The notes under the pieces are model-generated. The model saw nothing but the letters and a program-made list of their open reading frames with translations, was not told the DNA's origin and made no database searches. The position numbers were made by a program, and so were the translations under genes. Shown piece after piece: positions 21,782 to 33,045 of a stretch of 64,000 nucleotides of DNA (positions within the stretch are counted from its first letter, which is position 1; every line of letters starts with the position of its first letter). This DNA is from Corbicula japonica (lineage: Eukaryota; Mollusca; Bivalvia; Venerida; Cyrenidae). Location: positions 1,736,001 through 1,800,000 of the forward strand of contig JAZAYU010000116.1 in NCBI GenBank assembly GCA_038501625.1. The letters run 5' to 3'.

Positions 21782-24410
21782 AAGTACGGAAGCTGTATTC
21801 AGCGGAGTATGAGCACAGCTTTTATCTCAAACGACTAATAACTTGAGTTTTTCTTAAACTAGAAGGAGCTACAGCTTTTATCTCAAACGACTAATAACTT
21901 GAGTTTTTTCTTAAACTAGTACGAGCTACAGCTTTTATCTCAAACGGCTATATAACTTGAGTTTTTTCTTAAACTAGTACGAGCTACAGCTTTTATCTCA
22001 AACAGCTATATAACTTGAGTTTTTTTTCTTAAACTAGTACGAGCTACAGCTTTTATCTCAAACGGCTATATAACTTGAGTTTTGTCTTAAACTAGTACGA
22101 GCTACAGCTTTTATCTCAAACAGCTATATAACTTGAGTTTTTTTTTCTTAAACTAGTACGAGCTACAGCTTTTATCTCAAACGGCTATATAACTTGAGTT
22201 TTGTCTTAAACTAGTACGAGCTACAGCTTTTATCTAAAAAACTATATTACTTGAGTTTTGTCTTTAACTAGTACGAGCTACAGCTTTTATCTCAAACGGC
22301 TATATAACTTGAGTTTTGTCTTAAAGATAAAACTAGTACGAGCTACTGCTTTTATCTCATACGGCTATATAACTTGAGTTTCATCTTAAACTAGTACGAG
22401 CTACAGCTTTTATCTCAAACGGCTATATAATTTGAGTTTCATCTTAAACTAGTACGAGCTACAGCTTTTATCTCAAACGGCTATATAACTTGAGTTTCAT
22501 CTTAAACTAGTACGAGCTACAGCTTTTATCTCAAACGGCTATATAACTTAAGTTTCATCTTAAATTATTATGAGCTTGAGCTGTTATTTTAAACTAGTAT
22601 CAGCTATCCTAAATTTGTATGAGCTTGAACTTTTATATTAAACTAGTATAAACTGAAGTTTTTATTTTAAACTTTTTCAGCTGACTCAAATTAGTATGAG
22701 CTACAGCTTTTATTTAAAACTAGTATCATCGTGAGCTTTATATTAAACTAGTATAAAATTGAGCTTTCATATTACACTAGAAAGAGCTTGAGCTATTATA
22801 TTAAACTAGTATCAGCATAAGCTTTTATCTTAATTTAGTATGGGCTTGTGACTTTATTTTAAACTAGTATAAGCTTGAACTTTTATTTTAAACTAGTATC
22901 ATCTATCTAAAATTAGGATTAGATACAGCTTTTATCTAAAACTAGTATCGTATTGAGCTTTTATATTAAACTAGTATGAGCTTGAGCTTTTATATTAAAC
23001 TAGTATCTGCTTGGTATCTTCTTAAGCTTTTATCATAAACTAGCAAGAGCTTGAGCTTTTATCTTAAACTAGTATCAGCTTGAGCTTTTATCATAAACTA
23101 ATACGAGCTTGAGCTTAGTAATATATACTAGTAAGAGCTTGAGCTTTTATCTTAAACTAGTATCTGCTTGGTATCTTCTTAAGCTTTTATCATAAACTAG
23201 TAAGAGCTTGAGCTTTTATCTTAAACTAGCAAGAGCTTGAGCTTTTATCATAAACTAATAAGAGCTTGAGCTTTTATCATAAACCAGCAAGAGCTTGAGC
23301 TTTTATCTCAAACTAGTAAGAGCTTAAGCTTTTATCTTAAACTAGCAAGAGCTTGAACTTTTATCATAAACTAATAAGAGCTTGAGCTTTTATCATAAAC
23401 TAGCAAGATCTTGAGCTTTTATCTTAAACTAGTTAGAGCTTGAGCTTTTATCATAAACTAATAAGAGATTGAGCTTTTGTCATAAACTAGCAAGAGCTTG
23501 AGCTTTTATCTTAAACTAGTAAGAGTTTAAGGTTTTATCATAAACTAGTAAGAGCTTAAGCATTTTTCATAAACTAGCAAGAGCTTGAGCTTTTATCATA
23601 AACTAGCAAGAGCTTGAGCTTTTATCTTAAACTAGTAAGAGCTTAAGCTTTTATCATAAACTAGCAAGAGCTTGAGCTTTTATCTTAAACTAGTAAGAGC
23701 TTGAGCTTTTATCTTAAACTAGCAAGAGCTTGAGCTTTTATCATAAACTAATTAGAACTTCAGCTTTTATCATAAACTAGCAAGAGCTTGAGCTTTTATC
23801 TTAAACTAGTAAGAGCTTAAGCTTTTATCATAACTAGTAAGAGCTTGAGCTTTTATCATAAACTAGCAAGAGCTTGAGCTTTTATCATAAACTAGCAATA
23901 GCTTGAGCTTTTATCTTAAACTAGTAAGAGCTTGAGCTGTTATCATAAACTAGCAAGAGCTTGAGCTTTTATCATAAACTAGTAAGAGCTTGAGCTTTTA
24001 TCTTAAACTAGCAAGAGCTTGAGCTGTTATCTTAAACTAGTATCAGCTTGAGCTTTTATCATAAACTAGTAAGAGCTTAAGCTTTTATCATAAACTAGCA
24101 AGAGCTTGAGCTGTTATCTTAAACTAGTATCAGCTTGAGCTTTTATCATAAACTAGTAAGAGCTTGAGCTTTTATCATAAACTAGCAAGAGCTTGAGCTG
24201 TTATCTTAAACTAGTATCAGCTTGAGCTTTTATCATAAACTAGTAAGAGCTTGAGCTTTTATCATAAACTAGCAAGAGCTTGAGCTGTTATCTTAAACTA
24301 GTATCAGCTTGAGCTTTTATCATAAACTAATACGAGCTTGAGCTTAGTATTATATACCAGTAAGAGCTTGAGCTTTTATCTTAAACTATTATCAGCTTGA
24401 GCTTTTTTTC
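21782..24410. repeat. Two-tier satellite array
   Basis: From about 21800 to 22580 the unit is about 58-62 bp (GAGCTACAGCTTTTATCTCA, then AACGGCTATATAACTTGAG, then TTTTGTCTTAAACTAGTAC). From about 22600 to 24410 a roughly 30-bp unit prevails (AAACTAGCAAGAGCTTGAGC then TTTTATCATA). The two share AAACTAGTA and GAGCT..AGCTTTTATC, so the long unit looks like a diverged dimer of the short one. In the right part, groups of three units (AGCAAG, GTATCAG, GTAAGAG variants) recur in order, a higher-order pattern. Confidence 0.9.
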
Positions 24411-24489
24411 CATAAAAGTTGACTTCAGATACATGATTGAGATTCAGTGTATGTTTATTTACTTGGAAACCGATGTGAAGATACTTGGT

Positions 24490-24512
24490 CACACACGCAC
24501 ACGCACACGCAC

Positions 24513-24545
<33 letters not shown>
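24490..24545. repeat. (CA)n/(CACACG)n microsatellite
   Basis: CACACGCACACG units grading into pure CA, directly after the satellite. Confidence 0.9.
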
Positions 24546-24549
<4 letters not shown>

Positions 24550-25277
24550 GCGCTTTATTAGAATTGAAGTGATTAATCTATTTTTATTGAAAACTAAGTG
24601 TTTATTTTGTTGTTTGAATAGAGAGATGGTTAATAGATGAATCGTTTGACTTTAATTTGATCTACATACAGATAATTAAAATCATTCAACGTTGTTAAAA
24701 TACAGCTTTCTTTGAAGTTATTTTTAATAATTAATTCAGTAGCATTTAATTAATAATATAATTAAAACTCTTTATACGGCAATTGTAATATCTCTAGTGT
24801 AATTAAAACCCATTCTGTTTGTTAGACTTGCCAAATTTGCTAATAAGCATTGATTCACTCACTCTTCCTTTTAAATGTTCATTAAAATTCATGCTATCGA
24901 TGTTTGGGTCAAGTGAGTCGAACATAAATCATATTGATATTTTGATAACGAAACACATTTTGATTATAATTATGATATGTATTTTTAAAAGTTGTAAAGT
25001 TTGTAAAGTAATGATATGTTTCATAAATGTGTCGCACACAAAAAGAATTTTGTAGATATTTCACGTACACTTTTTGTTTTGTTACTTTTGTAGTTTTATT
25101 TGTAACCATATTATACTGTTTATCTTTGTCAAATGTCTATGTACATGTACATACTTTGAGGGCCTTATTGAAAATTGACATTGTCAAATTAGTCACCCTC
25201 GTAAAATAAAGTCGTTATTATTATTATTATTATTATTATTGACATTGTCAAATAAGTCACCCTCGTAAAATAAAATC

Positions 25278-25312
<35 letters not shown>

Positions 25313-26200
25313 TTTCAGTTTCAAAGTCAAATTAAAAAAAAAACAAACTTAACGTATGATATTGTTGAATGACATCATTGTTTTAAACGTTTTGTACAGC
25401 ATTTCAAGCGTTCTGGTGCAATGGTTTATATGCTAGGTAATTAGAACATTATTTCGTTTCAATTGAGCATGCAAATGTAAAAACAGCCTAGGAAAAGTAA
25501 ACTGATTTTATAGGTACTGAATACATTTCGCGGTAGCTTGAGTATATTGCGTACCAGGCCAGAGGGTACTAAGTATTTTCTGAAACGGCCGGATACTGCG
25601 TGACTTACCCCCACCCCATCCCAAAGGTAATTCCTGTTTGGTTTAGCTGTCCGACACAAATCTTAATTTTACAAATAACAATATGTATTATACTTTATTT
25701 TTAGTGAACTGACAAATTTTGAATAACAGTGCATTGGTAAAGAGTTACACGTCCCAGAACCCGCCAAGCTAGAACCAAAGTATTAGTACGATGATATTAA
25801 TTTTCCTTAAAGAGAAAAAGACAAAGTCCGTGAAAATGTCACCAAGCCAAAGTTTTTGTCCACATTTGGCCGATCCGCAGGAGAAATTAGACCGTGGAAG
25901 TATTGATATGAGTACCAAAGTCGAAAATGTGCCTTAGTTTTGATTGAATACATTTACAGTTTCATTGAAAACAGATAACCTAAAACATGGCAAGGTTCAT
26001 CGATCTACCACCGGAATTTGCAGAATCAATGCTCTTTGCAAAAATCAAACAGAATAAATGACAGAGGTTGATTAAAGCAGCGTGTGTCATTAAATTTATA
26101 ATGGATATACGAAAACGTGCGTCTATTAGTCTTCAATTTGATCGAGTTTAAATAAATTTTGCGATTTGCTTTACATTTTTCCGACTTCCAGGTAAATATG
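24546..26200. other. Intergenic AT-rich stretch with a duplicated ATT microsatellite
   Basis: GACATTGTCAAAT(T/A)AGTC, then ACCCTCGTAAAATAAA(G/A)T and CGTTATT..., occurs twice at about 25179-25240 and 25240-25316, so unit and microsatellite were duplicated together. No gene recognised. Confidence 0.6.
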
Positions 26201-26204
26201 AATA

Positions 26205-26782
26205 ACAAAATATTGCAGGCTCGCTCTGATTGAGCCTGTTCATGGACAGCAATTGAAATGCATGTGCATATTACCGTCCACACCGCCTAGCCCCGGGTTG
26301 ATCGCTACTCAGTATTTACACAAATATATGTATCGTGTTCAACGGTCTTCAAAGACAGTAATTGATAACAGTACTGATTGAATGTACGAGGCGCTTTTTT
26401 ACAGCTGCTGTCACACGGCACAAACAACGCTAGTGTCATATTTAAAAAGACATTTTGGTTTTCTTCTACCTATGTATTGTTTGTTAAATAATATTATGCA
26501 GTAAAAAATCGCTTTTAAAGTTTTACAAATTTTCCTAGATGTTGTTAAATATTTATATATAAAGGCCTGCAAAAACTTCTTCATTAAAAATCCGGAGGTT
26601 TCGTCTGATTATGTCAATGATGAAGACGACGATGATGATTATGTTGTTGTTGTTTTAATGTCTTGTTGCTGTTGTTAATAATGGCTATGACTAAAAACAA
26701 ATGTTGATGATAAAGATGATAACGATGGGATTGTCTTTTTGCCCTGATCACTATGATTGTGACTGAAAAAATGAAGATTATC

Positions 26783-26814
<32 letters not shown>

Positions 26815-27010
26815 AATATTTTTCTCATATTCTTCTTTTTAATTATATTCTTCAGAGAATTTTATAAATGTATTTTGCAGATTTGTTTGAAATTGTTAAA
26901 AACTTGTTTAAAAATGACTATTTTTAACATTATCATTCGTTAACAAAGAGCTGTTTCGTTACACGTTCGAAATAATCAAACATTGTTAACTTTTTCACCT
27001 GTTTTTGTAC
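26205..27010. repeat. Dispersed duplicate, copy 1 (partner at 36.9-38.8 kb)
   Basis: GATTGAGCCTGTTCATG, then AAATGCATGT...GGGTTGA, and CACACGGCACAAA at 26.22-26.42 kb match 36.91-37.27 kb. AACTTCTTCATTAAA through the GAT/GTT triplets to ACCTGTTTTTG at 26.57-27.01 kb match 38.39-38.78 kb. Same orientation and order. The retrotransposon begins right after this copy. Confidence 0.7.
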
Positions 27011-27156
27011 TTTTCATTTTTATATTCAAAGAATATATTACAAGGGGGATTGTAAACATGGCGGACGTGAATTTCTAAACTGCCGTACAAGAGATATAAA
27101 TTCGTGTTTTTCTGCATCTTAAAGCAACTTTAAAGAGACAATAAAGTAAGCAGATC

Positions 27157-29436
27157 ATGGCTGAGTCGTTTGGCTTCACCGATAGTAGGTATTTGGGGAG
27201 ATTTGGGCCTCTATCGGATGGTTATCGGACAGTTAGGTATCCCAAGCGAGCCCGCCATTCGACAGGTACCCCACCCTCGTCACCTTCCCCGTTTACAACA
27301 AGTGCAAGTGTAGACACGGAAAAAATCAAACAACTGTCAGCTGATGAAAAACTGAACTTTATTATTGACAATGTTTCACATATGAATTTAATGAAACAGC
27401 GAGTCGACAATATTGAGGCTCAAGTCTATGTAAACTGTGCCACACATGATGTCCTCGATGAACGCGTGCGTCTGTTAGAATATAGGACAATAGACTTGGA
27501 GGTTCGTAGCAGGGCTAACAATTTGTTGATATCTGGAGTACCAGAAGAGATTGGTGAAGACCTTATTAGCGTGGTCCAGGAAATTATTGACGATAAACTT
27601 GAATTTGAGTCCGTTGCTCGTATTTTGGTGGCATATCGACTTGGTCGTATAATTAAACCTAAAGCACCTCATCTCCCTCAAAGCACCAAACCTAAGCACC
27701 GGGCTATTCTTGTAACGTTCCAATATGCTTCTGACGTCGAGATGTTGATTAGCACAGCTCACAAGCTTAAAGGTAGCGGAATAGGGCTCTCACGTGATTA
27801 TCCGCGTGAGATCACGGATGCTAGGAAGGCCCTTTGGGATGAATTCAAGGAGAATAGGACAAAGTTCGGTCATAAGAACGTTCACATTAAATTCCCAGCC
27901 GCACTTGTGGTGAATAGCCGTGTCGTTAAAGACATGTTCCCTGACTGGCATAATGTGTTAAGAGGTGTTCGTGATATGAATACTCCGAGGCGCATCTCTC
28001 AAGCACTGAAGGTGCGTTATGATGTGGCACGCAAGATCTATGATGAACACACCCAACGCCACCATGAATCCAAATTAGATGACGCAATACACTTGGAGAA
28101 CGTCATTATGTCCGAGGCTTCCCAATGTTCACATAGCTGTTCTGACACAGATTCTGAATCGACTGCCGACGATCATAAATCACGCCCATCCGCTCCTGTG
28201 GCGGAAGCTCCAAAACCGCCTCGCAGTAAAACCGGTAAGCAACCGACGAATCCAGGTAGATCTAGCAACGTTAAGTCTGTCAAGAAACCGGCACCGCTAG
28301 CTCCGAACTCTTCTGTCCATAGCGTGAAGCATGGCAGCACTCCTCCAACTCCGGTTAACACATCTGCACCTCCACTGTTAGGCGAGAGTACTCACATCTA
28401 CGGCGCACCGGGGAGAGTGACTCCTGAAATTCGTGTTCCTGTTATTTGTGTAAATAGTGAAAATTTATGTAAACCAGCATATGTTCTGTGTGAATCCTTC
28501 TCTAGTGATACATGTACTAAAATTGATGAATCTGATCCGGCCTCAACAACTTTCTTCTGTGAACAGTGTATTCATCTTCCATGCTCTTCAACAATTACAT
28601 CGTGTGAACATTTTAATGAAAGTTCGTATTCCTATAGTTCTACGCTAAATCTCACAGACGGTCTCCAGTTGCTGAGGAACACTTCCGGTGAACTGTGTGT
28701 GAACCATTCTCTGAAAAATACAAATAAATGGTCATCATTTTTAAAAACAAAAGACTACCCAAATGAAAATGAAATTTCCAATTTTCAAACTGAGTTAACT
28801 GCAAACAGCCCTATGCTTTTGAATGAAGGTGATACTCCTACATCTCCGCAAGAAAAATTCAAACTTGGTAGCCTTAATGTTTGTGGTCTTAAAAAAAGGC
28901 TAGAATACCCGGAATTTGTTAAAATGATTGAAGATTTTCACATTCTCTGTGTACAAGAATCTAAACTAGATGAATTCGATAGAGTTGAACTGCCAGGTTA
29001 TCACTTTTATTCAAAACCAAGAAGGGCTAGATATATTAGGAGGTCAGGAGGATTAGCTTTCTTTGTAAAAAACAACTTTAATGAGTATATTGAAATCTTA
29101 GAGTCAAAGAATGAATATGTATTTTGGTTAAAAATCAAAAAGCAGGTATCTGCATATTTAACTTGTGACTTAATAGTGGGAAATGTGTACATCCCACCAG
29201 AAATATCCAAATTCTTTACAGAAAATGAATTTTATGATCTCCAGTCTGAAATCACTTCCAAATGTAGTTTATTTACTCAAGTTCTTTTAATAGGCGATTT
29301 TAATGCACATACGGCAAATCTGTCAGATTTTACAGTATTTGATGACTTTTTAGCAGAACAAATTGGTATTGAAAATGACTGTTTAAGTTTTATGAATAGT
29401 GTAGAACAGCTACAAAAGTTTAATATTAGGTGTTAA
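27157..29436 (+). CDS. LINE ORF: ORF1p-like region plus N-terminal part of endonuclease
   Basis: 759 codons from ATG. Residues about 80-118 look like a coiled coil (RVDNIEAQVY, then heptad-like LDERVRLLEYRTIDLEV). About 121-275 resembles the RNA-binding core of L1-type ORF1p (NNLLISGVPEE, AILVTFQYASDVE, IGLSRDYP). About 290-430 is Ser/Pro/Lys-rich. About 437-500 is Cys-rich (CKPAYVLCES, FFCEQCIHLPC) and might bind zinc. From about 569 the AP-type endonuclease begins: SLNVCGL, then CVQESK (catalytic Glu) and GDFNAHT (catalytic Asp and Asn). The frame ends inside the endonuclease at 29434, where the next open region continues it in another frame. ORF1p and endonuclease share one uninterrupted frame, unlike the usual two-ORF layout. 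Confidence 0.85.
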   Translation: MAESFGFTDSRYLGRFGPLSDGYRTVRYPKRARHSTGTPPSSPSPFTTSASVDTEKIKQLSADEKLNFIIDNVSHMNLMKQRVDNIEAQVYVNCATHDVLDERVRLLEYRTIDLEVRSRANNLLISGVPEEIGEDLISVVQEIIDDKLEFESVARILVAYRLGRIIKPKAPHLPQSTKPKHRAILVTFQYASDVEMLISTAHKLKGSGIGLSRDYPREITDARKALWDEFKENRTKFGHKNVHIKFPAALVVNSRVVKDMFPDWHNVLRGVRDMNTPRRISQALKVRYDVARKIYDEHTQRHHESKLDDAIHLENVIMSEASQCSHSCSDTDSESTADDHKSRPSAPVAEAPKPPRSKTGKQPTNPGRSSNVKSVKKPAPLAPNSSVHSVKHGSTPPTPVNTSAPPLLGESTHIYGAPGRVTPEIRVPVICVNSENLCKPAYVLCESFSSDTCTKIDESDPASTTFFCEQCIHLPCSSTITSCEHFNESSYSYSSTLNLTDGLQLLRNTSGELCVNHSLKNTNKWSSFLKTKDYPNENEISNFQTELTANSPMLLNEGDTPTSPQEKFKLGSLNVCGLKKRLEYPEFVKMIEDFHILCVQESKLDEFDRVELPGYHFYSKPRRARYIRRSGGLAFFVKNNFNEYIEILESKNEYVFWLKIKKQVSAYLTCDLIVGNVYIPPEISKFFTENEFYDLQSEITSKCSLFTQVLLIGDFNAHTANLSDFTVFDDFLAEQIGIENDCLSFMNSVEQLQKFNIRC

Positions 29437-32336
29437 TATTAGCTAATAGGTGTTCTTTAGATGATAAAATTAACAATTTAGGTATTAAACTATTAGAAAT
29501 TTGTAAGGTTAATAACATGTTTATTTTAAACAGTAGGATCAATCCTAATATGTCGGCGAAATTTACTTTCCGTGAAAGATCTGTAATTGATTATGCGATC
29601 TCGACAATAAATTTTATGCATATTATTAGCTGCTTTAAGGTACAAGAAGTTGATGCGCTATTTTCTGATGGGCATTCTTTACTCGATCTTGAACTTAAAA
29701 TCTATTCAGATCATACCGAAAACCAACCAGATGAAAATATTACGCACAATTTGTCTAGGGTTCCTGAAATTTCTAAGCCCCCGAGATGGAAACCCGAAAA
29801 ACAATATGATTTTGTAAAAAACATTAGCCAACGCGATATTAATGAAATTATAAGGAATATTGACTCCATTCATGATCCTGTTACTGCTAAGTCGAAACTT
29901 AACTGCATATCTGAACAAATTGCGTCATTATTTCATTCGTCGGCACGTAGATCGTTCCCAGCTAAGCCAAATAACAGATCCTATAATAATATAAATTATA
30001 ATAACAATAAAAACAAACCCTGGTTTGGACCCCACTGTAAAAAGGCCAGACATAGATATCACGTGGCACGTAAACAATACATGACCCATAAAAATGACCA
30101 ATATAGAAATCAACTTGCACGCGCGAGTAAGCATTATAAACAGGTTATGAATACTTATATAAACAAACATAAATTCGAAAATGAACGAAAATTAAGACAG
30201 ATACATACCAAAAACCCAAAAGATTATTGGAAAATATTAAATTCGGTAAAACCTCAAGACTCGTCGAAACAACCTAGTATTGATGCGTTTTATAATTATT
30301 TTAATGGCGCTAATAATTCGGGTGAAAACCAACAGCAAATCAATGAAGATTTTTTTGATTTTCGGAATCACAATTTAGAACTTCTTAACGGACAGATCAC
30401 AGAAAGCGAAATCTTAAAAGCAATATCAAAATGTAAAAACTCTAAGGCCGCATCTCCACAAGACTTTATTTACAATGAATATATTAAAAGTACAAAACAA
30501 CTTATGATTCCTCTTTATATCCGACTTTTTAATCTTGTACTTGATACGGGTCAATTGCCCGACCCTTGGCTTGTCGGTACTATAAAGCCTATTTATAAAA
30601 GGAAGGGCCCGTCCGTAAACCCTGAAAATTACAGACCAATTACTATCCTTAGTTGTCTAGGTAAACTTTTTACGTCTATACTTAATGATAGAATTACTAA
30701 ATTTTTGGACGGTAATTCTATTCTAAAAGAAAATCAAGCAGGATTTCGCCATAAATACTCAACATCCGATCATGTTTTTACGCTGAAATTTATTATAGAT
30801 AATATAAGACGCCAACGTAAAAAATTATTCGTCTCTTATATCGATTTTAGTTCTGCTTTTGATAACGTATGGAGGGCAGGTCTTTGGCAAAAATTAATTC
30901 AAAATGGTATAACTGGTAAATTACTTAAGGTTATTTCTAATATGTATGCTAACATCAAATCGTGTGTTTCTGCTAACAACTGTATTTCCCCCTTTTTCAC
31001 AAGCCCTAATGGATTGAGACAAGGAGAGAATTTGTCGCCGATTTTATTTGCCCTCTACCTTAATGATCTTGAAGATTATCTGCAACAAAGAAACCGTGGC
31101 GTAGAATTTGTTCTTAACGACAATGATATCAATATTTACATCAAGCTGTTTGTATTGTTATATGCAGATGATACTGTATTAATGAGTGAAGATCAAGAAT
31201 CGTTCCAAAACCTTCTCAACGATTTCTCAGATTACTGCAAACTTTGGAAGCTACAGATAAATATGAATAAAACAAAAGTAATGGTATTTGGAACAAATAA
31301 GCCGGAAAAATATAAGTTTTATCTAAATGGAACAATTCTTGAAACGGTAAAAGAATATAAATATTTGGGCGTTATATTCTCATCAAGTGGAAGTTTTTTA
31401 AATGCTAGAAAGTCTATTGCAGAACAAGCTAATAAAGCAATGCACCTCCTGTACACTAGAATATATAACCTTGATTTGCCTATTGACTTACAGCTTAAAT
31501 TATTTGATCAGACTATTTTACCGATACTTACATACAACAGTGAGATATGGGGGGCGGAAAATATAGACATTATTGAACGGATACATACTGATTTCTTAAG
31601 AAAGATTACTAAAAGTAAAATGTCAACACCTTTATATATGCTTTATGCAGAACTTGGCCGCTTCCCGATTAAAATTATAATCAAGAGTCGGATGATAAAA
31701 TTTTGGGCTAATTTAATCTCGTCCCATGAAATGAAACTTTCTCGCTTATGCTATATGTATATGTTGAGGTCAAACTTAAATTTTTCGTGGGTGGAATACG
31801 TTAAAAGTATTTTGGATAATACTGGTAACACACATTTTTGGCTTAACCAATTTGAAATTACCTTAAATAATGCGCATAGATTAGTAAAACAAACACTGAC
31901 AGACCAGTTTCTACAAACTTGGTCAAACTCGGTAATGGAATCATCAAAAGGAATTAATTACCGCATTTTCAAAGACAACATATCCTTTGAAGATTATATG
32001 AAGATTTTGCCAAATGATCTCCGGACCAGTCTATTTCATTATAGAACTGGTAATCATAGGTTACCTATTGAAACTTTGCGCTGGGCTCAAAATTACATTC
32101 CATTTGAACACCGTAGGTGCATGTATTGCGATTCTGACGACCCCCCGGACGAGTACCATTATTTAATGAAGTGCCCCATATTTTGTACACAAAGAAAGAA
32201 ATATATTCCAACATGGTACTTTAATAGACCTAATATTCTCAAATTTAAAGAACTGTTAAACAATAAATCATTCAATCTACTTCGAAACTTAGCAATATTC
32301 GCAAAGGAAATAATGAATTTCCACGCCAACAATTAG
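29430..32336 (+). CDS. LINE ORF: C-terminal endonuclease and reverse transcriptase
   Basis: Open for 968 codons, beginning just after a TAG at 29427 and without its own ATG, so it is the frameshifted continuation of the upstream ORF. It starts with the endonuclease end: SVIDYAIS at about residue 50, then SDGHSLL with the catalytic His. RT motifs follow: YKRKGP...NYRPITILS at about 388, VSYIDFSSAFDNVW (motif A Asp) at about 466, GLRQGENLSPILFALYLND at about 530, LYADDTVLM (motif C) at about 575, and YKYLGVIFSSSG in the thumb. A Cys/His motif CMYCDSDDPPDEYHYLMKC lies at about 896. Apart from the frameshift the domain is intact, suggesting a fairly recent insertion. Confidence 0.9.
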   Translation: MLILANRCSLDDKINNLGIKLLEICKVNNMFILNSRINPNMSAKFTFRERSVIDYAISTINFMHIISCFKVQEVDALFSDGHSLLDLELKIYSDHTENQPDENITHNLSRVPEISKPPRWKPEKQYDFVKNISQRDINEIIRNIDSIHDPVTAKSKLNCISEQIASLFHSSARRSFPAKPNNRSYNNINYNNNKNKPWFGPHCKKARHRYHVARKQYMTHKNDQYRNQLARASKHYKQVMNTYINKHKFENERKLRQIHTKNPKDYWKILNSVKPQDSSKQPSIDAFYNYFNGANNSGENQQQINEDFFDFRNHNLELLNGQITESEILKAISKCKNSKAASPQDFIYNEYIKSTKQLMIPLYIRLFNLVLDTGQLPDPWLVGTIKPIYKRKGPSVNPENYRPITILSCLGKLFTSILNDRITKFLDGNSILKENQAGFRHKYSTSDHVFTLKFIIDNIRRQRKKLFVSYIDFSSAFDNVWRAGLWQKLIQNGITGKLLKVISNMYANIKSCVSANNCISPFFTSPNGLRQGENLSPILFALYLNDLEDYLQQRNRGVEFVLNDNDINIYIKLFVLLYADDTVLMSEDQESFQNLLNDFSDYCKLWKLQINMNKTKVMVFGTNKPEKYKFYLNGTILETVKEYKYLGVIFSSSGSFLNARKSIAEQANKAMHLLYTRIYNLDLPIDLQLKLFDQTILPILTYNSEIWGAENIDIIERIHTDFLRKITKSKMSTPLYMLYAELGRFPIKIIIKSRMIKFWANLISSHEMKLSRLCYMYMLRSNLNFSWVEYVKSILDNTGNTHFWLNQFEITLNNAHRLVKQTLTDQFLQTWSNSVMESSKGINYRIFKDNISFEDYMKILPNDLRTSLFHYRTGNHRLPIETLRWAQNYIPFEHRRCMYCDSDDPPDEYHYLMKCPIFCTQRKKYIPTWYFNRPNILKFKELLNNKSFNLLRNLAIFAKEIMNFHANN

Positions 32337-33045
32337 ATTTTATTTGAAACATTTACCTGTTAATCCTACTGTATCCTCGTGCCGTCGTCTAATAAATTGA
32401 TCAATTGACACACTTTACCGCTAGCCTCTACGCTCCACTGAGTAACCTTGTACTAGATAATTGATCGCGCAGGTGCATTCCGTAGTACGTCACATTGTAA
32501 AATAATGCTTATTATACATAAGTAAGAAAGAATGAAGGGCTTTACTTTCGTTTTTCGTTAAAGCCGTTTGTTCTTTCTTTTCTTATTAGTTCTACAGCAT
32601 GCACACTGTGTGAAAATATGGGCGGCCTTACCTTTCGTTTCGCTAAGGCATCGCCGAACAGTAACATTATGAATATTTTGTATCTCTGTGTTGTAGCTCT
32701 ATTTATTCGATGTGTGTCATATTTCTGTCATACTGAATACTTATTTGGTCTATATGCCTACATTTGTAGTTTATTAGCCTTAATGAATTATAAAATCCCC
32801 ACCTGATGTATTGCTATATGTAACGACTGTGAATATAACCTTTTTACCTGTTATGAACCCAACTTACTTGGTGTTTTTTGTTAAACAGCTGCTATTATCC
32901 CTTATATTCTTTGAACACTTTCCCCTTGAAAACTTGACAAATTACTACTGTCTGCCATTATCCCATTATTGTAACGTATATTATTATCATGTTGTTCTTT
33001 GTGAACCTGATTCAAATAAAAGAAATGTTCTGTTAAAATGTTCTA

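Larger units (their letters stand above)
27040..33045 (+). mobile_element. Non-LTR retrotransposon (LINE), nearly full length
   Basis: Has a 5' leader (from about 27040), an ORF1p-like domain, an apurinic-type endonuclease, a reverse transcriptase with YADD, and a C-terminal CCHC-like motif. About 700 bp of 3' region ends near CCTGATTCAAATAAAAGAAA (33008). No long terminal repeats or clear poly-A tail were seen; the ends are estimates. A single frameshift at about 29430 separates the two open frames. The RT sequence style (RQGENLSP, NDLEDYL, YADDTVLM) is CR1/jockey-like in the broad sense; the clade is not settled by eye. Confidence 0.85.

Noticed and set aside
29421..29440. Programmed ribosomal frameshift in the LINE
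   Set aside because: No slippery heptamer is seen and the break is inside the endonuclease domain; a local duplication is a simpler cause.
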